The notes: generated by a model not told the origin, from the sequence alone. A stretch of 64,000 bases of DNA from Pelomyxa schiedti (GCA_020536535.1 JAHLWZ010000828.1:1-64000); one strand, 5' to 3'. Positions 34,165 to 46,983 are shown, counted from the first letter of the stretch. Numbers and translations: made by a program.

Positions 34165-35078
34165 TCACCTCCTCTTTGTGTTGCTCTTCTTAGAGTCTTT
34201 TGCGTTACGTGCCAAGATGACAAGAACCCTTACAAAAATATTCACAAAGTCTGCAGGAATGTTAAGAATTGGCGATGGAAAGAAGCAAGGATTACCAAGG
34301 AAAAGGGAAAGGGCATGACCAATAACATCATAATTACCACTGAAAGCCCGCTCGATGATGAGCTGAGTGTCAAACACGACGAATCCACAGAAGAGAAGTA
34401 AGCCAAAATAGAGCTCCGGCCCAAAGAGTCCAGGTCCGAAGATAAACCTCACAAGTGGCATCAGCAGGAGAAGTGTGAGGCCACTTGACAATACTCCCTG
34501 AAGGTAAAAAGATGATCTTCGGCGTGCATAAAATGCTGACAGAGAAAAGCACCCAAACACAGCAACAGTGCCAAGAAAAGCCACAGCCAAAATTCTACAA
34601 AGAAATATTCATTAGAAAACAAAACTAACAAAGAATGAAACACCCACTGTGGAGCAACTGCCAAAAACAAGTTAACAAGCGGCCCCAAAGATGATCCCAT
34701 GAAGAACCCTTCTCCGAGCAACAGGCCCAATCTAGCAGTGAAATCAAGTGAGTGCCTTGTCGATGCAATAGCCATAGTGAACGCCAGTGCTCCAAGGAAA
34801 GAAAACCAATGAGGCAATATCTTTGTTGTGTTGGTAAATTCAGTCATTTTCGACATTTCCAGAAAATATTATAGTAGAACACACATTGAGGAAAGCAGCC
34901 CCCGCTGCTATCGCGACAGTACCAGACAAGCACAAATACACATTCACCAGGTGCCGCGACACCCTCTTGTCTCTATGCAATAAGATCAAAAAAAAAAAAA
35001 AAAAGCAATTAGGGACACGCACAAGTCACCAGTCTCGAACAACGCTGACGTGTTCACCTTACGAAATATATTCTCCAT
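34165..35078 (-). CDS. Bax inhibitor-1 (TMBIM6-like)
   Basis: ER membrane protein with six to seven hydrophobic helices that limits cell death and controls ER calcium in other eukaryotes. Exon 1 MENIFRKVNTSALFET is followed by DKRVSRHLVNVYLCLSGTV, FLNVCSTIIFSG, ILPHWFSFLGALAFT, RLGLLLGEGFFMGSSLGP, AVAFLGTVAVFGCFSLSAFY, RRRSSFYLQGVL, CGFVVFDTQLIIERAFSGN and DFVNIFVRVLVILARNAKDS. It ends in the basic tail KKSNTKRR typical of the family. A 34-nt intron (34821-34854) is needed to keep the frame. Divergent from the next gene with 109 bp between starts. Confidence 0.93.
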
Positions 35079-35187
35079 TGTCCTTACGCGTCTCTTTACC
35101 GTTGGATAAAAAAAACAAAATTGGTTTGACGGGTTGGCTTTTTCTTTTATATCCTTGTCAGCAGAATCTAACCTAGCCTCTCTTACG

Positions 35188-35930
35188 ATGTCTTATCAAC
35201 CCTCTCGTATGTCAGCAGGAGATGTTCCGACAAATAGTAGGTAACAAAAATTTCCGTTGTACCTTGTAAGGCTGTGAGACAAAAAAAAAACGGACAAGCA
35301 ACAAACAGTGAAAGAGTTCGTGGACGCAGTGCTTGACACGCGCCCAGAGGATAAAAGAGCCGAGTGGGTAGCCACTCTGGAACGTGAGGAATACCGCAAC
35401 GTTCAGGACTTGCTCGATGCACCCTCTTCATCCTGGGATGCCTTGGCCCTGCCCCTCGCCATTAAGGACGCCCTACGCAATGAGCTTAAACACAACCCCG
35501 GTACATTCTCTCCCACATTCTCCTTCTCCTCCCACCCATACCTCCACTGCACACAGGAAGACCCAAGGTCTATCCCAGCGATCCCCCTCCACCCCTCGTG
35601 GCGGTTCCTGATCCCGACACGCTCGCGGGGATGAAGGCGGAGGTCACCACCAGAACAACACCGGAAGCAGCGCACAGATGCTCAAGCTCGCGCCACGTGC
35701 GCGTCCGCTACTGTGGGTACCAGGCGTGGTTCTACGGCTGCGCCTTCTGCTTCCTGTTCCCACCCCTGGCCTTCATGCCCTTGTGCGTGGACGGCCTCAA
35801 GGACGAGCGCGAGGTGTGCGAGGACTGCGGCCGCACGACTCTCTGGCGGCACTCGTGCAGCGGCCGGGTCGTTGGCGGGTGGCAACCAGAGCGCCCCTGC
35901 CACGGCTTATGTTCCTGTCACATCGACTGA
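35188..35930 (+). CDS. LITAF-like zinc-binding membrane protein with SAM-like N-terminus (tentative)
   Basis: Starts MSYQPSRMSAGDVPTN. After an intron there is a helical part, DKRAEWVATLEREEYRNVQD followed by LLDAPSSSWDALALP and IKDALRNELK, that resembles a SAM domain. A 60-nt intron leads to a Pro-rich linker and then to YQAWFYGCAFCFLFPPLAFM, PLCVDGLKDEREVCEDCG, the second half of a LITAF domain (hydrophobic stretch between cysteine pairs, ending CxxC). LITAF domains sit on endosomal membranes through this hydrophobic stretch. The 3' end is uncertain: a stop occurs at 35928, but an extra exon near 36020-36085 is possible. Confidence 0.5.
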
Positions 35931-36125
35931 CGGCGTGTGCCTGTGGTGCATGCTGTTTCGTTTCACTTCTGTACAGACACAACGCGAACGAGTTGTTATT
36001 TTTTTTTGTTTCTCACAGCTTTCAGTGCCCCGGGTTGCGGTACGGCGCAGCAGAACAAGGCACTCCTCTTTGTGTCTGGAGTGGGCACCTCCTGAGATTC
36101 CAGAGTTTTTAAATCTCGTCATCAA

Positions 36126-39100
36126 ATGTCGGGTGGTTGGTGGGGAGGCACATCGGCTCCCAGCGGATACAACACGTGGACACCAACAACAGCAGATCAA
36201 GTTTATCAGCCCAATCAGTTCTACCCCGTGACCCAAACACCCCAACAACTACACACGCCTCTAGCCAATGACAGCAACAGCAACCAGTACGCCTACGCAT
36301 ACCCCCAACAGCAGCAGCAACAGCAACAACCAATCTACACTCCTGTAATGCAACAGCCGGGGGCACCCCAAGACTACCCGCAGTTGCAATCGCAGGCCTA
36401 CAATTCATCGCCGCCATATCTACAACCTGGTGTTTCTCAGTGTGTTGGACCACCCCCACCCCCACCTTCGTATGACGAGGCAGTGGCTTCCCTGGCTTCC
36501 AGTTCTGTTTCTCTTTCTCTTTCTAGCTCTTGTTGTTCTTCATTACTGAGCTCATCCTCTTGTATGGGCACTCCGGCTGCTTACCAGACACCACAGTGTT
36601 TACCAGCAACACAGACACCAACTTATGGGACCCAACAAGAAATTCAGGGTGGTTACCAAATCACACAGTCCTCATTACCAAGCTATTTATCATCTCAACC
36701 CCCATCACAAATTCCCCAAAATATTACAGGAACTCCACAACGCAGCACAATGCACTACAATCAAATGTCACTTACACAGTCCTCACAATACATATCTCCA
36801 ACGTATCAGACAATACAACAGCAGCCACAGCCTTCATATACGCCTGTTGCGAGTAACTCTGTTTCGAATTCTCAATATTCTACACCTTCTCCCGATCCGG
36901 GATATCCATCCCTCCAACCTTCCCAACCACCTTCTTATACTGATTCCTTGAGAACGGGAATCGTTTTGGGAAACGGTTGTATGCATTTCCCTCACATAGA
37001 TTTCTTTGTGGATTCGATCGGCTTTAGTAAGTACACATGATTTTAATTCTTTCCAACTCTGGTTAGCACAAGGCAACAACTTTATGCCTGAGCACATCAC
37101 TTTGATGAAGGCTGGTACTCGTGTGGATCTTTATAGTAGGAACAAGAAGATTAGTTCTTCAATAATGTCTTTGAGAGCTAATAGCTGGTTCATCGACTGT
37201 GCAACAACTTCAAGTAATCTGCTTTTTCCCTTTATCGCACTCATGTTTCTCAGTTGCTATAACGTCAATTAAGGAATTGCGGAAAGGACAGAAAACAACT
37301 GCCTTTATCAACAACAGGAACAATACAGTACTTAAATACATGTCTCGCCTCACATAACATTCGCACAGACTGCGTCATGCTCTTTCTCTCTTGTGTACTG
37401 CGAGTGGAATAAACTGTTAACACTTGATGTAGTTGTTCCATCAGAAAGTGACTTTACAGCCTGGACTAGTGGAATCATTCATTTAGTAACTTCCCTAAGT
37501 GGGGAGAGCTCTGAGTATGTCACTTGGTAAAGAGGTACACTTACTCAAAGGTAGTTTTCACCGTCTAGAATGGGATCAGGCCACACAACCAGTAAATGCA
37601 TCTCAGTTAAGAACAATCCTCATGAATTTGAACTTCAACATTTCTGTTGCAGAATTCAGAGACCAAATAACAGTATCTAGCCCCTTATCTTTTGAAAACT
37701 TTTTTCCCATACCTTTCTCTAGACCTTGGGTTTATCAGCTGATGGACCTTACACGTTCACTAATTTAACTGCTTTGATCTCGTCACTGAAGTATGTCCCA
37801 TTCGTTATTTTCCCTTCTTTTTTCTTTCTTTTTTTTTTCCCCTAGGCTGCGGTCTGAGATCTCTGCACTTTTCAACACATACTCTAATGGTAAAAAGACC
37901 CTAAATTACGATGAACTGTCGCTGTTCTTCACAAGGGAGCAACAGGTTTTTACATACATTTTCTGTAACTATGACTCATTCCTCAGAGTTCTCTCACCAT
38001 GCAAGAATTTCAAAGAATTCTTTCTCAATACGAACCTTCAACAGTATCACCTAATCTCTTAATTGGCAGTAACCTTTTCAGAGTAGGGAGCTCTCTATTC
38101 AAGGCTTTGACGCAATGATGACCAGTAACTCCAATGAAGTTTTCGATACAACTAAAACTATGTATTGGAGCCATTTTTATCATTATTTCTCTAACATCCA
38201 GCAGACAATATATGCCTGAGGATTGCCCTCTTTCATATTATTGGATAGCCAGTTCACATAATACATATTTGGAGGGACACCAGCTCCAAGGAGAAGTGAG
38301 TACAAAGTCAATTTACCATAAACTGTAACATATTGTCTTAGTCCTCACTGGAAGCCTATCTTCGGGTATTAAAGTCAGGATGCCGATGTATTGAAAGTAT
38401 TTCTGAACACCTTCTTCCTGTGATTAAAAGTATGAAATCCTGCAGTTGATACCTGGGACGGCGAAGATGGTGAACCAGTCACCTACCATGGATATACATT
38501 GACTACTAAAGTTAAATTCCTCGATATCATGGTAGCCCTCCGCGATTACGCTTTCCTTTTCACTCAGTAGTCCAGAACCATCCCTACTACCAACTAATGA
38601 ACTCTCCAAGGTGCCCTCTTATTATCTCACTGGAGAATCATTGCTCACTTCCCCAACAAAGGAAAATGGCACAGTATTGGAACGACAATATTGGAGGTAT
38701 TTGCATTCTTTGTATTGCGTCTAACAGTCAACGCAGCTGTCACAGCTACGCCGATACACCTCACCCAAAATGAATTATGTCAGTGCCTTCCAACTCTCAA
38801 AGAATTGAAAGGCAAAATCTTACTTAAAGTAAGCTGTACTCTCTTTGCTGGTAGTTTAACAACTGTATAGGCCAATGTAAGAAACGAGTCACTCTCTGCC
38901 TCAGTTATGTCAGTTTCCAGTGAATTATCATCCTTGACGTATCTAAAAATTGCCAATAAATCAGATATCCCACAAGATCAAAGTAAACCTTCATTTTTGT
39001 TGTGCTTACTGCTGAAGTATTTAAGCCTCTATGAAAATGATGAATGCCTACGAAATTCTTAATCTTAGTGAGACTGCCACTCAAAACCAGGCTACAAACA

Positions 39101-39991
39101 TCCTTTCAAATTTCAATATGCTACACATGACACGAATTTACCCAAAAGGGACAAGAGTTGGTGAGAGCAAACCTACATTCTTTTATCTTATTGTAATGGG
39201 ATAGATTCATCAAATTTTGATCCCACACCGTTCTGGGGTCTTGGATGTCAAGTAGTAGCTTTGGTTACAAAGCAATCTTGATCAACCAGGGAAACTAATA
39301 AGAGACTAGAACTATCAAACATCATCCGAACCTATATGGATTAATACAGGACGATTCAGAGAAAATGGAAAATGTGGCTACGTTCTAAAACCAGTGCACC
39401 TCAGAGTTTCTCAGGAACCCCAAAATAAAGTTCGCAGGTTATCCATAACAGTATGCTTCCGGAAGTACTTCTTTTATGTCTCCCAAGCCATCATTTAGAT
39501 TATAAGTACGAGACAAATCCCTCTAAACAAAACTGTGGGAGCAACTATGTTTGTCACACTCAAAGTTCATGAGGAACTTCCAATTGGTGCTTCTTCACAG
39601 ACTGTATCTGAGTATAGAACAAGAAGCATTGGTACCCCCGTTTCCCGCGTTCAACTACTTATTAGAAGATAGAAAACAACCTAAATCCGGTGTGGAACGA
39701 AACAGCAAATTTCGGCATCCAGTGCAGCAGCACAGCCGTACTCATAATCAGACTGGATAAAAACGATCGTATTGGGAAATCAAGGTTCCTTACCTTTCTT
39801 TGCTCCATGCCATTCACCCTTCTTGAAGGATTGGACACTACGTTGTCCCCGTGGAATGTGCGCTCTTTTTCTCCTCTTCCATTCTAAAAACAAACTCAGG
39901 TATCAGAAGTGGAGTCCGTTTCGTTCCTCTCTTGGACGACCTATCGTCTCCGATTCCTTTTGCGAATTTGCTATGCCGCTTCCAACTCTGA
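36126..39991 (+). CDS. Phosphoinositide-specific phospholipase C (delta-like)
   Basis: Cleaves PIP2 to IP3 and diacylglycerol. The N-terminus (36126 to about 37028) is an unusual Gln/Pro/Ser/Tyr-rich leader of about 300 residues with [11 protein letters not shown] and [10 protein letters not shown] (PPxY-like). Then a PH domain ([32 protein letters not shown]), EF-hand-like segments ([31 protein letters not shown]), and the X domain with [17 protein letters not shown] (first His), [18 protein letters not shown] and [16 protein letters not shown] (second His). The Y domain has [19 protein letters not shown] and [13 protein letters not shown]2 domain ([20 protein letters not shown]) ends [17 protein letters not shown] and LLCRFQL. 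About 20 small introns. The stop lies only 22 bp from the end of the convergent gene. Confidence 0.88.
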
Positions 39992-40013
39992 ATAAAGAAA
40001 TCACGTTTGTTCC

Positions 40014-43000
40014 TTATTCTGATATTTCTAGAGGCCAGTGAATGGTAATGAATGGTGCAGGAGGAGAACATTGGTCGGGCTCCAGCACAGAAAGTACAAA
40101 ACGAGTGGATTCCTTGGTGCGGTTGCCAAAGTGGGTTGTAGCTACCCCAAAAACAGTGACGGGAGAATTCGGCTGTCGACACCCGAAAAATCTCACAATG
40201 GCTCGGTATTCTCCTGGTTGAGCTTGCTTGATGGAATACACAATCGGGCCATGGGCCTATTTTAATTTATTTGTTTGCTTTGTGTAGAACTCCAAACCTT
40301 GATTTCTCTTGACATAAGACCCCCTGAACTTGTTATATTCCTCATTGAACAGCAGAGCTCTCCTGAAGGCTCAACTATAACAAGTTCCATATCCCACTCA
40401 ATATCAAAAAATATAGCAACCCGAATGTCAAGCTCAAGTAACAACGGGCACGCGATTGCTCGGCTTACTATTTCAAAGTTGGTCGAGGAGGGAGTGGAGA
40501 GAAAACATACCGGAAAAGACCTTTGGTACTTCAGAGGTCAAGGATAGAAGGGAATGCGCCCGAGAAAACTCTGTTACTGCAGCAATCTCAACTTGATTGT
40601 ATACTGTATCCCACACAGTGTTAACGATTCTCTGTAATAGTAGAACGGACTTGTCCATGTTAGCCAGGACCTACAAAAAGAAGTAAACAGAGCTTTTAAG
40701 TAATTGAATGCACTTGAACCTGTGCCAGTGGCGAATTGTAGGAAAGAGCAACGCACAGTAAAAGCAATGCTGAGGGATCAGAGATGGCTAGGTCACATAG
40801 TCTTTCACATACTTCAATAGCCCTGGCTGTCATTCCCCAATGAAGTAGTACAAATGTGGTCATCCAAAGGTAACTGGGACTTTCGCAGTTGCATTCCAGG
40901 ATTGTTGAGAGGTGGAGATAAGCTCTCTCAGTGTTTCCAGTTTCAAATATATCACAGGCTTCTACAACAATAGCGTGTGGTGAGAAGCCACACAGAGGCA
41001 GTTGATAAGTGTATGAAATGGGGGTGACTGGCAATAATCTAACCCTGGGGCGTTTTGGTGTCTTCAGAGTCTCCAAATCATTTTCCGCGGGTCTTTCTGC
41101 AGATAGGCTTCTACCAGATCTCTTTCTATGGGGCGGAGACACTGGTATTGTAGTCGAATTGTTACCCTCTGGAGACACTTCTGTACTGGGCCTCATATGC
41201 CTGGTTTTAGGGTCATAATATGCGGTAGTTGGATCCATGTTCAACAGGTATTTGGAGGTGTCTTCTCTTATTCGCAGCTGTCTAACTGACAAATGTGACT
41301 CCATGGTTGGCACAAATGGTTTGAAAGGGGCATCAACAGTCATTTTGCATGGAGAAAACCTTTCGTCTAGTTTTGCAGCAGCCATTTCATGCATAAGGTA
41401 TCCCCCAGAGCTGTAAAAGCCTTCCCACCAGGTGACATAAGACTGCCACCAGTCACCAATAATGTCCACTTTCTTTTCCTGAATATGGGTTTTTAATGCT
41501 TCCTGCTTCATCACCAAAAGATGGTATTGTGCACGAAGCTCTGGCAGTGAGGAAGGGGGAACCAAGTTATGCTTCACATATTGCTCCAGGGTGTCTAGAA
41601 CAAGAAACGAAAGGCCAGCTCGCATCACGCCATACTTGTGTGCAATTGTCTGCATCAAGTGATTGGAAGAACAATTACTGGAGTGGAAGTCTATTTTTTG
41701 TGATCCGTAGAGGAGAGAAATGATGGGAGGCCCCCTTTCAGGGGATTGATTAACAAAAGTGATGGAATTCAACACCTGAGAGCAACAGGTGGTTGTAACA
41801 GTCACTTCTCGAATTTGTGGGATCCAAGAAGAGATCTTTCCAGTAAAGAGGAGAGGACTTGTGACTGTTTGAGATTTCGGATAAATCTGGACTCGATGAG
41901 GTGGTCCAACAGATAGTGATAAGGTGCAAGTTCTACCAGCAAGTTCTTCAAGCTCAAAAGTGTTGGCACCACTAATGTTAAAGCATGTCCCGCCATTCGT
42001 GGAGGTAATCTTGTGTAAAAAGGAGAAGTTTGCACTTGGCTTGGCAGAAAATGCATGGAGAGGAAAACTGAACGAGGGTCGGTCAGGCAAAACAGCAGGG
42101 ACAGACTGAATCCCGTCCGTAAACAGTAATGAAAACCTGGCTTTCTGACTTTGCAGTTCACTGTTGAAAAGGAAGCGGAAGTCAGTGCCTCCAGCAGGTT
42201 GCACTTTCGCAATGAGCTGCATGATACTTGTGGCTGAAGCTCCACAGTCATATAAAACAGGAGGGCGCAAATTTATGTCGAAGAAATATAATGTCACAGA
42301 GGTTCTTTCCAGTATGTGTGCCAGTATTCTTGACAAAACTGCAGCTTCCTTTTCTGCTTCTGGTCCACTGTGGCTGCTTGATGTGTCCCAAAGGAGGAGG
42401 ACTGTTTTGTCACCTAACTCCAAAGGAGGTAGTGTGCAGGATGCTAAGCATAACGGATCCACAGAAGCAATAAAAAAGAGTGAGCCATTCTTTCCTACTT
42501 CTGCAACGATATTGGGGTATTGTAGGTTCAGTTTTATCTCGCCGCATAATTGACTCAGGTTGACACAGGTAAATGTTTCTTGTATTTCATAACGATCTGA
42601 GGTACTTGATGCACCATGGTGTGTTATTGCAGGAGGGAATGATAGAGTTGTGACTTGGCCACAGAATACTGTAAGGTGGAATGAAAAGTACATAACATCA
42701 TTTCTAATTCTACTCCCGAAAGAAATGGGCACAAGAAATCCCTTTTGGGAGATAGTGTCAACAAAGGATACTCGAATGACCTTGCCATTCCCGAGATCTG
42801 GAACCCTCGTCGTGAAAACGTTGCTCTGTTCAGCTCCAATACAAATGAGAATTCAAAGCTAAAAAAGAGAATAGTCCTACCTGGTCATGTGCCTCCATAA
42901 AAGAAACGTTTCCTCCACGCCTAATCTCTTCATCGAAAACCGAGCGGGATACAGGCTTGGTTGCCAACACAGCTTCCTTCATGTGATCCACATCCAATCC

Positions 43001-43329
43001 AACAGCTACCACCATTAGTGCAACAAGTAAGTTAACCAACACAGTTATTAGAGGTATCACTATTTACCATATCCACAAACACAAGCCGTTGGAGACAGTG
43101 GGAAAATAAAAGTGCCCTCATCCTCACTCAAACAGTCACCGGCGCTCCCCGGACGCTCGCGCCCATAATCCTCACCCACAGAGCCGCAGTGGCCATCACG
43201 TCTCCCGAACTGCAGCGTGAAAGTACACCGTGAGGCAGGCCCCACGACGGTCCAGTCAATCGTAACCCCTGTTGGCAAGTGCTCAATCCCCCGGCCGTCA
43301 ACGAGGCCAATCGCGCTTGGCTCAAACAT
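40014..43329 (-). CDS. VIT/VWA protein with C-terminal DUF2135-like domain
   Basis: One long exon (40696 to about 42730) is flanked by small ones. The N-terminus [14 protein letters not shown] and [20 protein letters not shown] resembles a VIT domain, followed by a [19 protein letters not shown] segment. A von Willebrand factor A domain has the MIDAS start [23 protein letters not shown] and LLFTDGIQ. A long middle part carries [15 protein letters not shown] and [11 protein letters not shown]. The helical region [13 protein letters not shown] resembles TPR. The C-terminal exons give [36 protein letters not shown] and TTHFGN, which fits DUF2135 (after-VIT). No signal peptide or membrane helix. 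This layout is mainly known from bacteria. Its start codon is 37 bp downstream of the stop of the phosphodiesterase gene on the same strand. Confidence 0.7.
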
Positions 43330-43366
43330 TCTAAAATTCGTGTTTGGAAAATTCTTGATTTACACA

Positions 43367-46300
43367 TCATACACTCTTTGTGCTTTTGGGAGTGGCAACG
43401 CCACTACAGCCCCACAAGCCAAGATTTTTGTGCAGTTTTTGTACAGGTTCCTCCATCTCTGGGAAAACCTTGTGCATGGAATCATACAACGGGCACACAA
43501 CCAATTCGTTGAAGGCGCTCTGTCGCAAAATTAGTACTTTGTAACAAACACTGCATAAATGAGAATGAGCTAACCTGCATCTTCGGAATGTTACAGTCGT
43601 CCCTTTTCATAAACGGGGAAACCGGCAACCCAAAGCCTTGCTCCTTGTCACCTTGCTCAAAGAACTCGTTCACAACGCGATGTGCCCACTGCTCGGAAGT
43701 CTTCCATTCTCGGGCAGAGTTCGCTAAATCTGCGCACTTGATAAAGAGCTTCAGAGCAAGTAGTCTTGATGCATTATCTCCAAACTTCAACGTATTTCCG
43801 GATGCCGTACTTGACTTCCACATGCCTAGGAGCTCGACGTGCCTGGAATTCTTGAGTTCAATAATGAGAATGGGTTATATTTTACCTTGACATATCTGTA
43901 GCTAATACAAGATTGATAACGAGGGTACGGAACTCGCGGAACCTATTGTATTATGACAATGTCAACAAAGATCGCAATGTGATACATTTCTTTCGAAAAA
44001 GATGTTGTAAAATTCAAATCTGGCTGTTCAAGAAGTTGGAAAGCTGTGCAAGCATGGAAGTTCTCCAAAATGGAAATATCGTTATACGTAATACTGAGTT
44101 TTGATCTAGTGGCTTTTGGGAGGTGAATTTATTTTCTTGCAGACAATGGTTCTGCATACCAATCAAGAAATTGTTGTTAACCCCTTTGTGGCTGTTAAAT
44201 TGTGCCGAACTCCGTCATTTTGCTAACCTGGGTGCTGGATATCGTGGATGATAGCCGCAAATAACGCGGAAAAGTGCTCAATGGGAGTTAACTGCAAATA
44301 ACTTCCACATTTAGTCAGAAACCAATTCATTGCCTGAAGTACTTCGCATGCATGGAACTGGCAAGAGGTAAATGAGGGTACGTATTCGGACAACTTTCAA
44401 AGTAGTACCCTATTGTGGTATGGATTGTCGTTGTAAGCCTGGTCAGCCGCAGAGATGTAGTTTGAGAGCTGAGTTACAGAAATTGGCAGACTATGTAAGA
44501 CCGCACATGAATGCAATATATACGCAGCTGTTTGCGCCAAGACAGGACCTATGGAGATATGAGACCCTTGAAACCTCCGCATTATTTCATTACCCTCTAT
44601 TCCCAGTGGACAGAAATCCCAGTTATTAATTTGTTGGAGCAAGGTTGGGTCGCATTCTCCATGTTGTCTTCAGATGTCACAAAAAAATAGAGAACATTTT
44701 AACATACGAAAGATTATTCCGCCCGATAAATGGTGTTGGCATTGCAGAAGAGGTATTTTTGGTCAATACTTGATCATACAGGTACTCCTTGATATCATTT
44801 TCCAGTTCTATAGGACATTGGAGATCAACCGGTGGCCTACGCACTAACCTGATACATGGCTGTAATCTATACTATACATCTTTCGTGAAGTTATAATGCC
44901 AATAGCATATTCTAACTTATGAACTTCCTTGGCAGGTATACCTGACACGACTATTAAAGTGGAGCCAAACATAATAATGCTCATACATTCTCTTAGCGTA
45001 GTCAAAGTCCGAACCACACTTTCTGCAGGCGTGCTCAGTAAATCTCCTACAGATACTTGCTGTCCAAGTACAGATTGAAGTTGTACATTTTCCTGTTGCA
45101 GTTCGTCATTCACTTTGGCCATTCTTTTCTGTGTGTTTGTTAGGGGAATTACAAAGGGAAGTACAATACTAGTCTCCGAAGTAAAAACAGTGCAATAGAC
45201 ACCAATATAAGAAATACAACTGCTATAAATAAAACGAAAGGCAGCCAAATGACCATTACTGACTCTGACTTGCTGCATTTGTATTCGACTACAAAACCAA
45301 CTCCAGAAGTGGCAAAATCTGTCACAAAAAGAAGCAGAACATGCTTAGAATGTGCTATTACAGGTGCAGCCGAGCTTCCACTTAGTATAGATACCAGTTC
45401 CCCGTAGGTGGCATTTTCATCTGAGAGCCTTATGTTGAGTCCATCACTGCCTTCAATGGAAAAAGTAGTGAAGGTGAAGGTAATGGTGTCGTAATCTCCT
45501 TGTGGTGAAATCAGCCACGCGCAGTACGAATTTGGCGCGTAAGCCATATAGAGTCCTTCAGCTGGATAGTCACTCTGAATAACGCCACTGGGCTCGTGTA
45601 ACTCCACAAGGTTACTGCAACCTCGCGAACAGTCATACCAGAACCTCCCCATTTCACAAATACACGCGGTTTCGTAGCAGAAACCATGACCGCTGCATTG
45701 GTTAGAAAGCCCTTCCACACACGAAACGTTTTCGTATCCACAAGATGTCCAATCTTATGCTATAAGCGGAGGTAATGATAGAGATAACTTGTTACCTTGG
45801 ACATGTATTGCAGAAGAGAGAATAACAAGGTCATCATTGGATTCTCCAACTGAGAGCAGTGAGCAAGGAAATTGTCAAAAAGGTGCACACAAGTTTCAAT
45901 CGTGAGAGTGTAGTCTCCAGGGGGGAAGTGGGCCGGAATAACGTGTTTCCCTGACACATTAAAATCGTCGCTCATAGTTCCCTCTAACTCTAAGAGTTCG
46001 GACCAAGAATACAAATACCTGGATAGAATAAGGAGAGAAAAGTGATATAACTTACCTCCAATCCACTTGTCGGTCTCCTTGGCTTATGCTGTACCACGCC
46101 CATAGCGAAGAATAAAATATCTCATAAGAAGTGGCACTGAATAAAGCACAAATCAGAAAATTTCCACAGGATGTCAACTTACGGGAGAAAGTAAGTCATG
46201 TTCAATCTTTGCTGTGGGCATAGGGTAGTTTCCATTTGGAGCTGCATCCCACACTGGTAACCTGACCAAGGTTCGTTGCATTCACACTGACCAAGCAAAT

Positions 46301-46983
46301 TGTGACAGGTGCCGTGATTTGAACAGTTATTACTGCATCCAGGTGTGTAGCACTCCCAAGTTATAACAAACTCCAAAGTTTGAATATTTACACTGCCAAC
46401 GTTGACTCCAGTCCCGCTTGAAGAATTGTTTGTTTCAAAGGTGAATGCCAACAGCAAGCCAACAGTAGCACGCGTAGTGCATGAAATTCCAACCGAAAAG
46501 AGGGTCTGTAGTTTTGGTACAGTGCCACTGGAAGGCAAACTGACCTCTGTTGAGAAAGAGGCAAGTGTTACTGTATTCGACTGAGACGATATCAGCACCT
46601 GGGTGTAACGAAACTATGAAGAGAGCGAAAGGAAGGCGTGTTATCTTACCACTAGAAGAGACCACAAGCCGAAATTACCTGATAATAACTGGTGGTTGAA
46701 TTTGAGCCATCCCACCACTTGAAAGTGATATCACTGGGATCAGAGAAGTGAGGTGCGTATTGTGTGATATTGCCGGCATCATATTCCACCATCACACTGC
46801 CGCAGTTCAAAACGTCCTGATAGCCCCCGTCCTGAGTCTTCATGTCAAAAAAAAAAAAAGGAAGCAAACTCAACTGGCACCTACCTTTAGTACTTGGACC
46901 ATTGGACACCAGGAACCAGCAGTGAAATGGAGCGAATGCAACATAATAAACACGATAACCGACAACGACGTAATATGCAGCAT
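43367..46983 (-). CDS. Receptor-type 3',5'-cyclic nucleotide phosphodiesterase (EGF/CUB ectodomain)
   Basis: The signal peptide MLHITSLSVIVFIMLHSLHF is followed by a secreted beta-rich region. Next is an EGF-like module (CYTPGCSNNCSNHGTCHN then CECNEPWSGYQC), a second EGF-like unit (NQCSGHGFCYETACICEMG), a CUB-like domain (VIQSDYPAEGLYMAYAPN then YCAWLISPQGDYDTITFTF), and one helix (VIWLPFVLFIAVVFLILVSI). A coiled coil (RMAKVNDELQQENVQLQ) leads to a class I phosphodiesterase: TPIEHFSALFAAIIHDIQHP (HDxxHPG), VNNNFLIG, YNDISILENFH, LFIKCADLANSAREW, EFFEQGDKEQGFGLPVSPFM and PKMQ, ending LHKNLGLWGCSG. The metal-binding HD motifs are intact. It would degrade cAMP or cGMP beneath the plasma membrane. 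About 15 introns of 40-60 nt. Confidence 0.8.
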
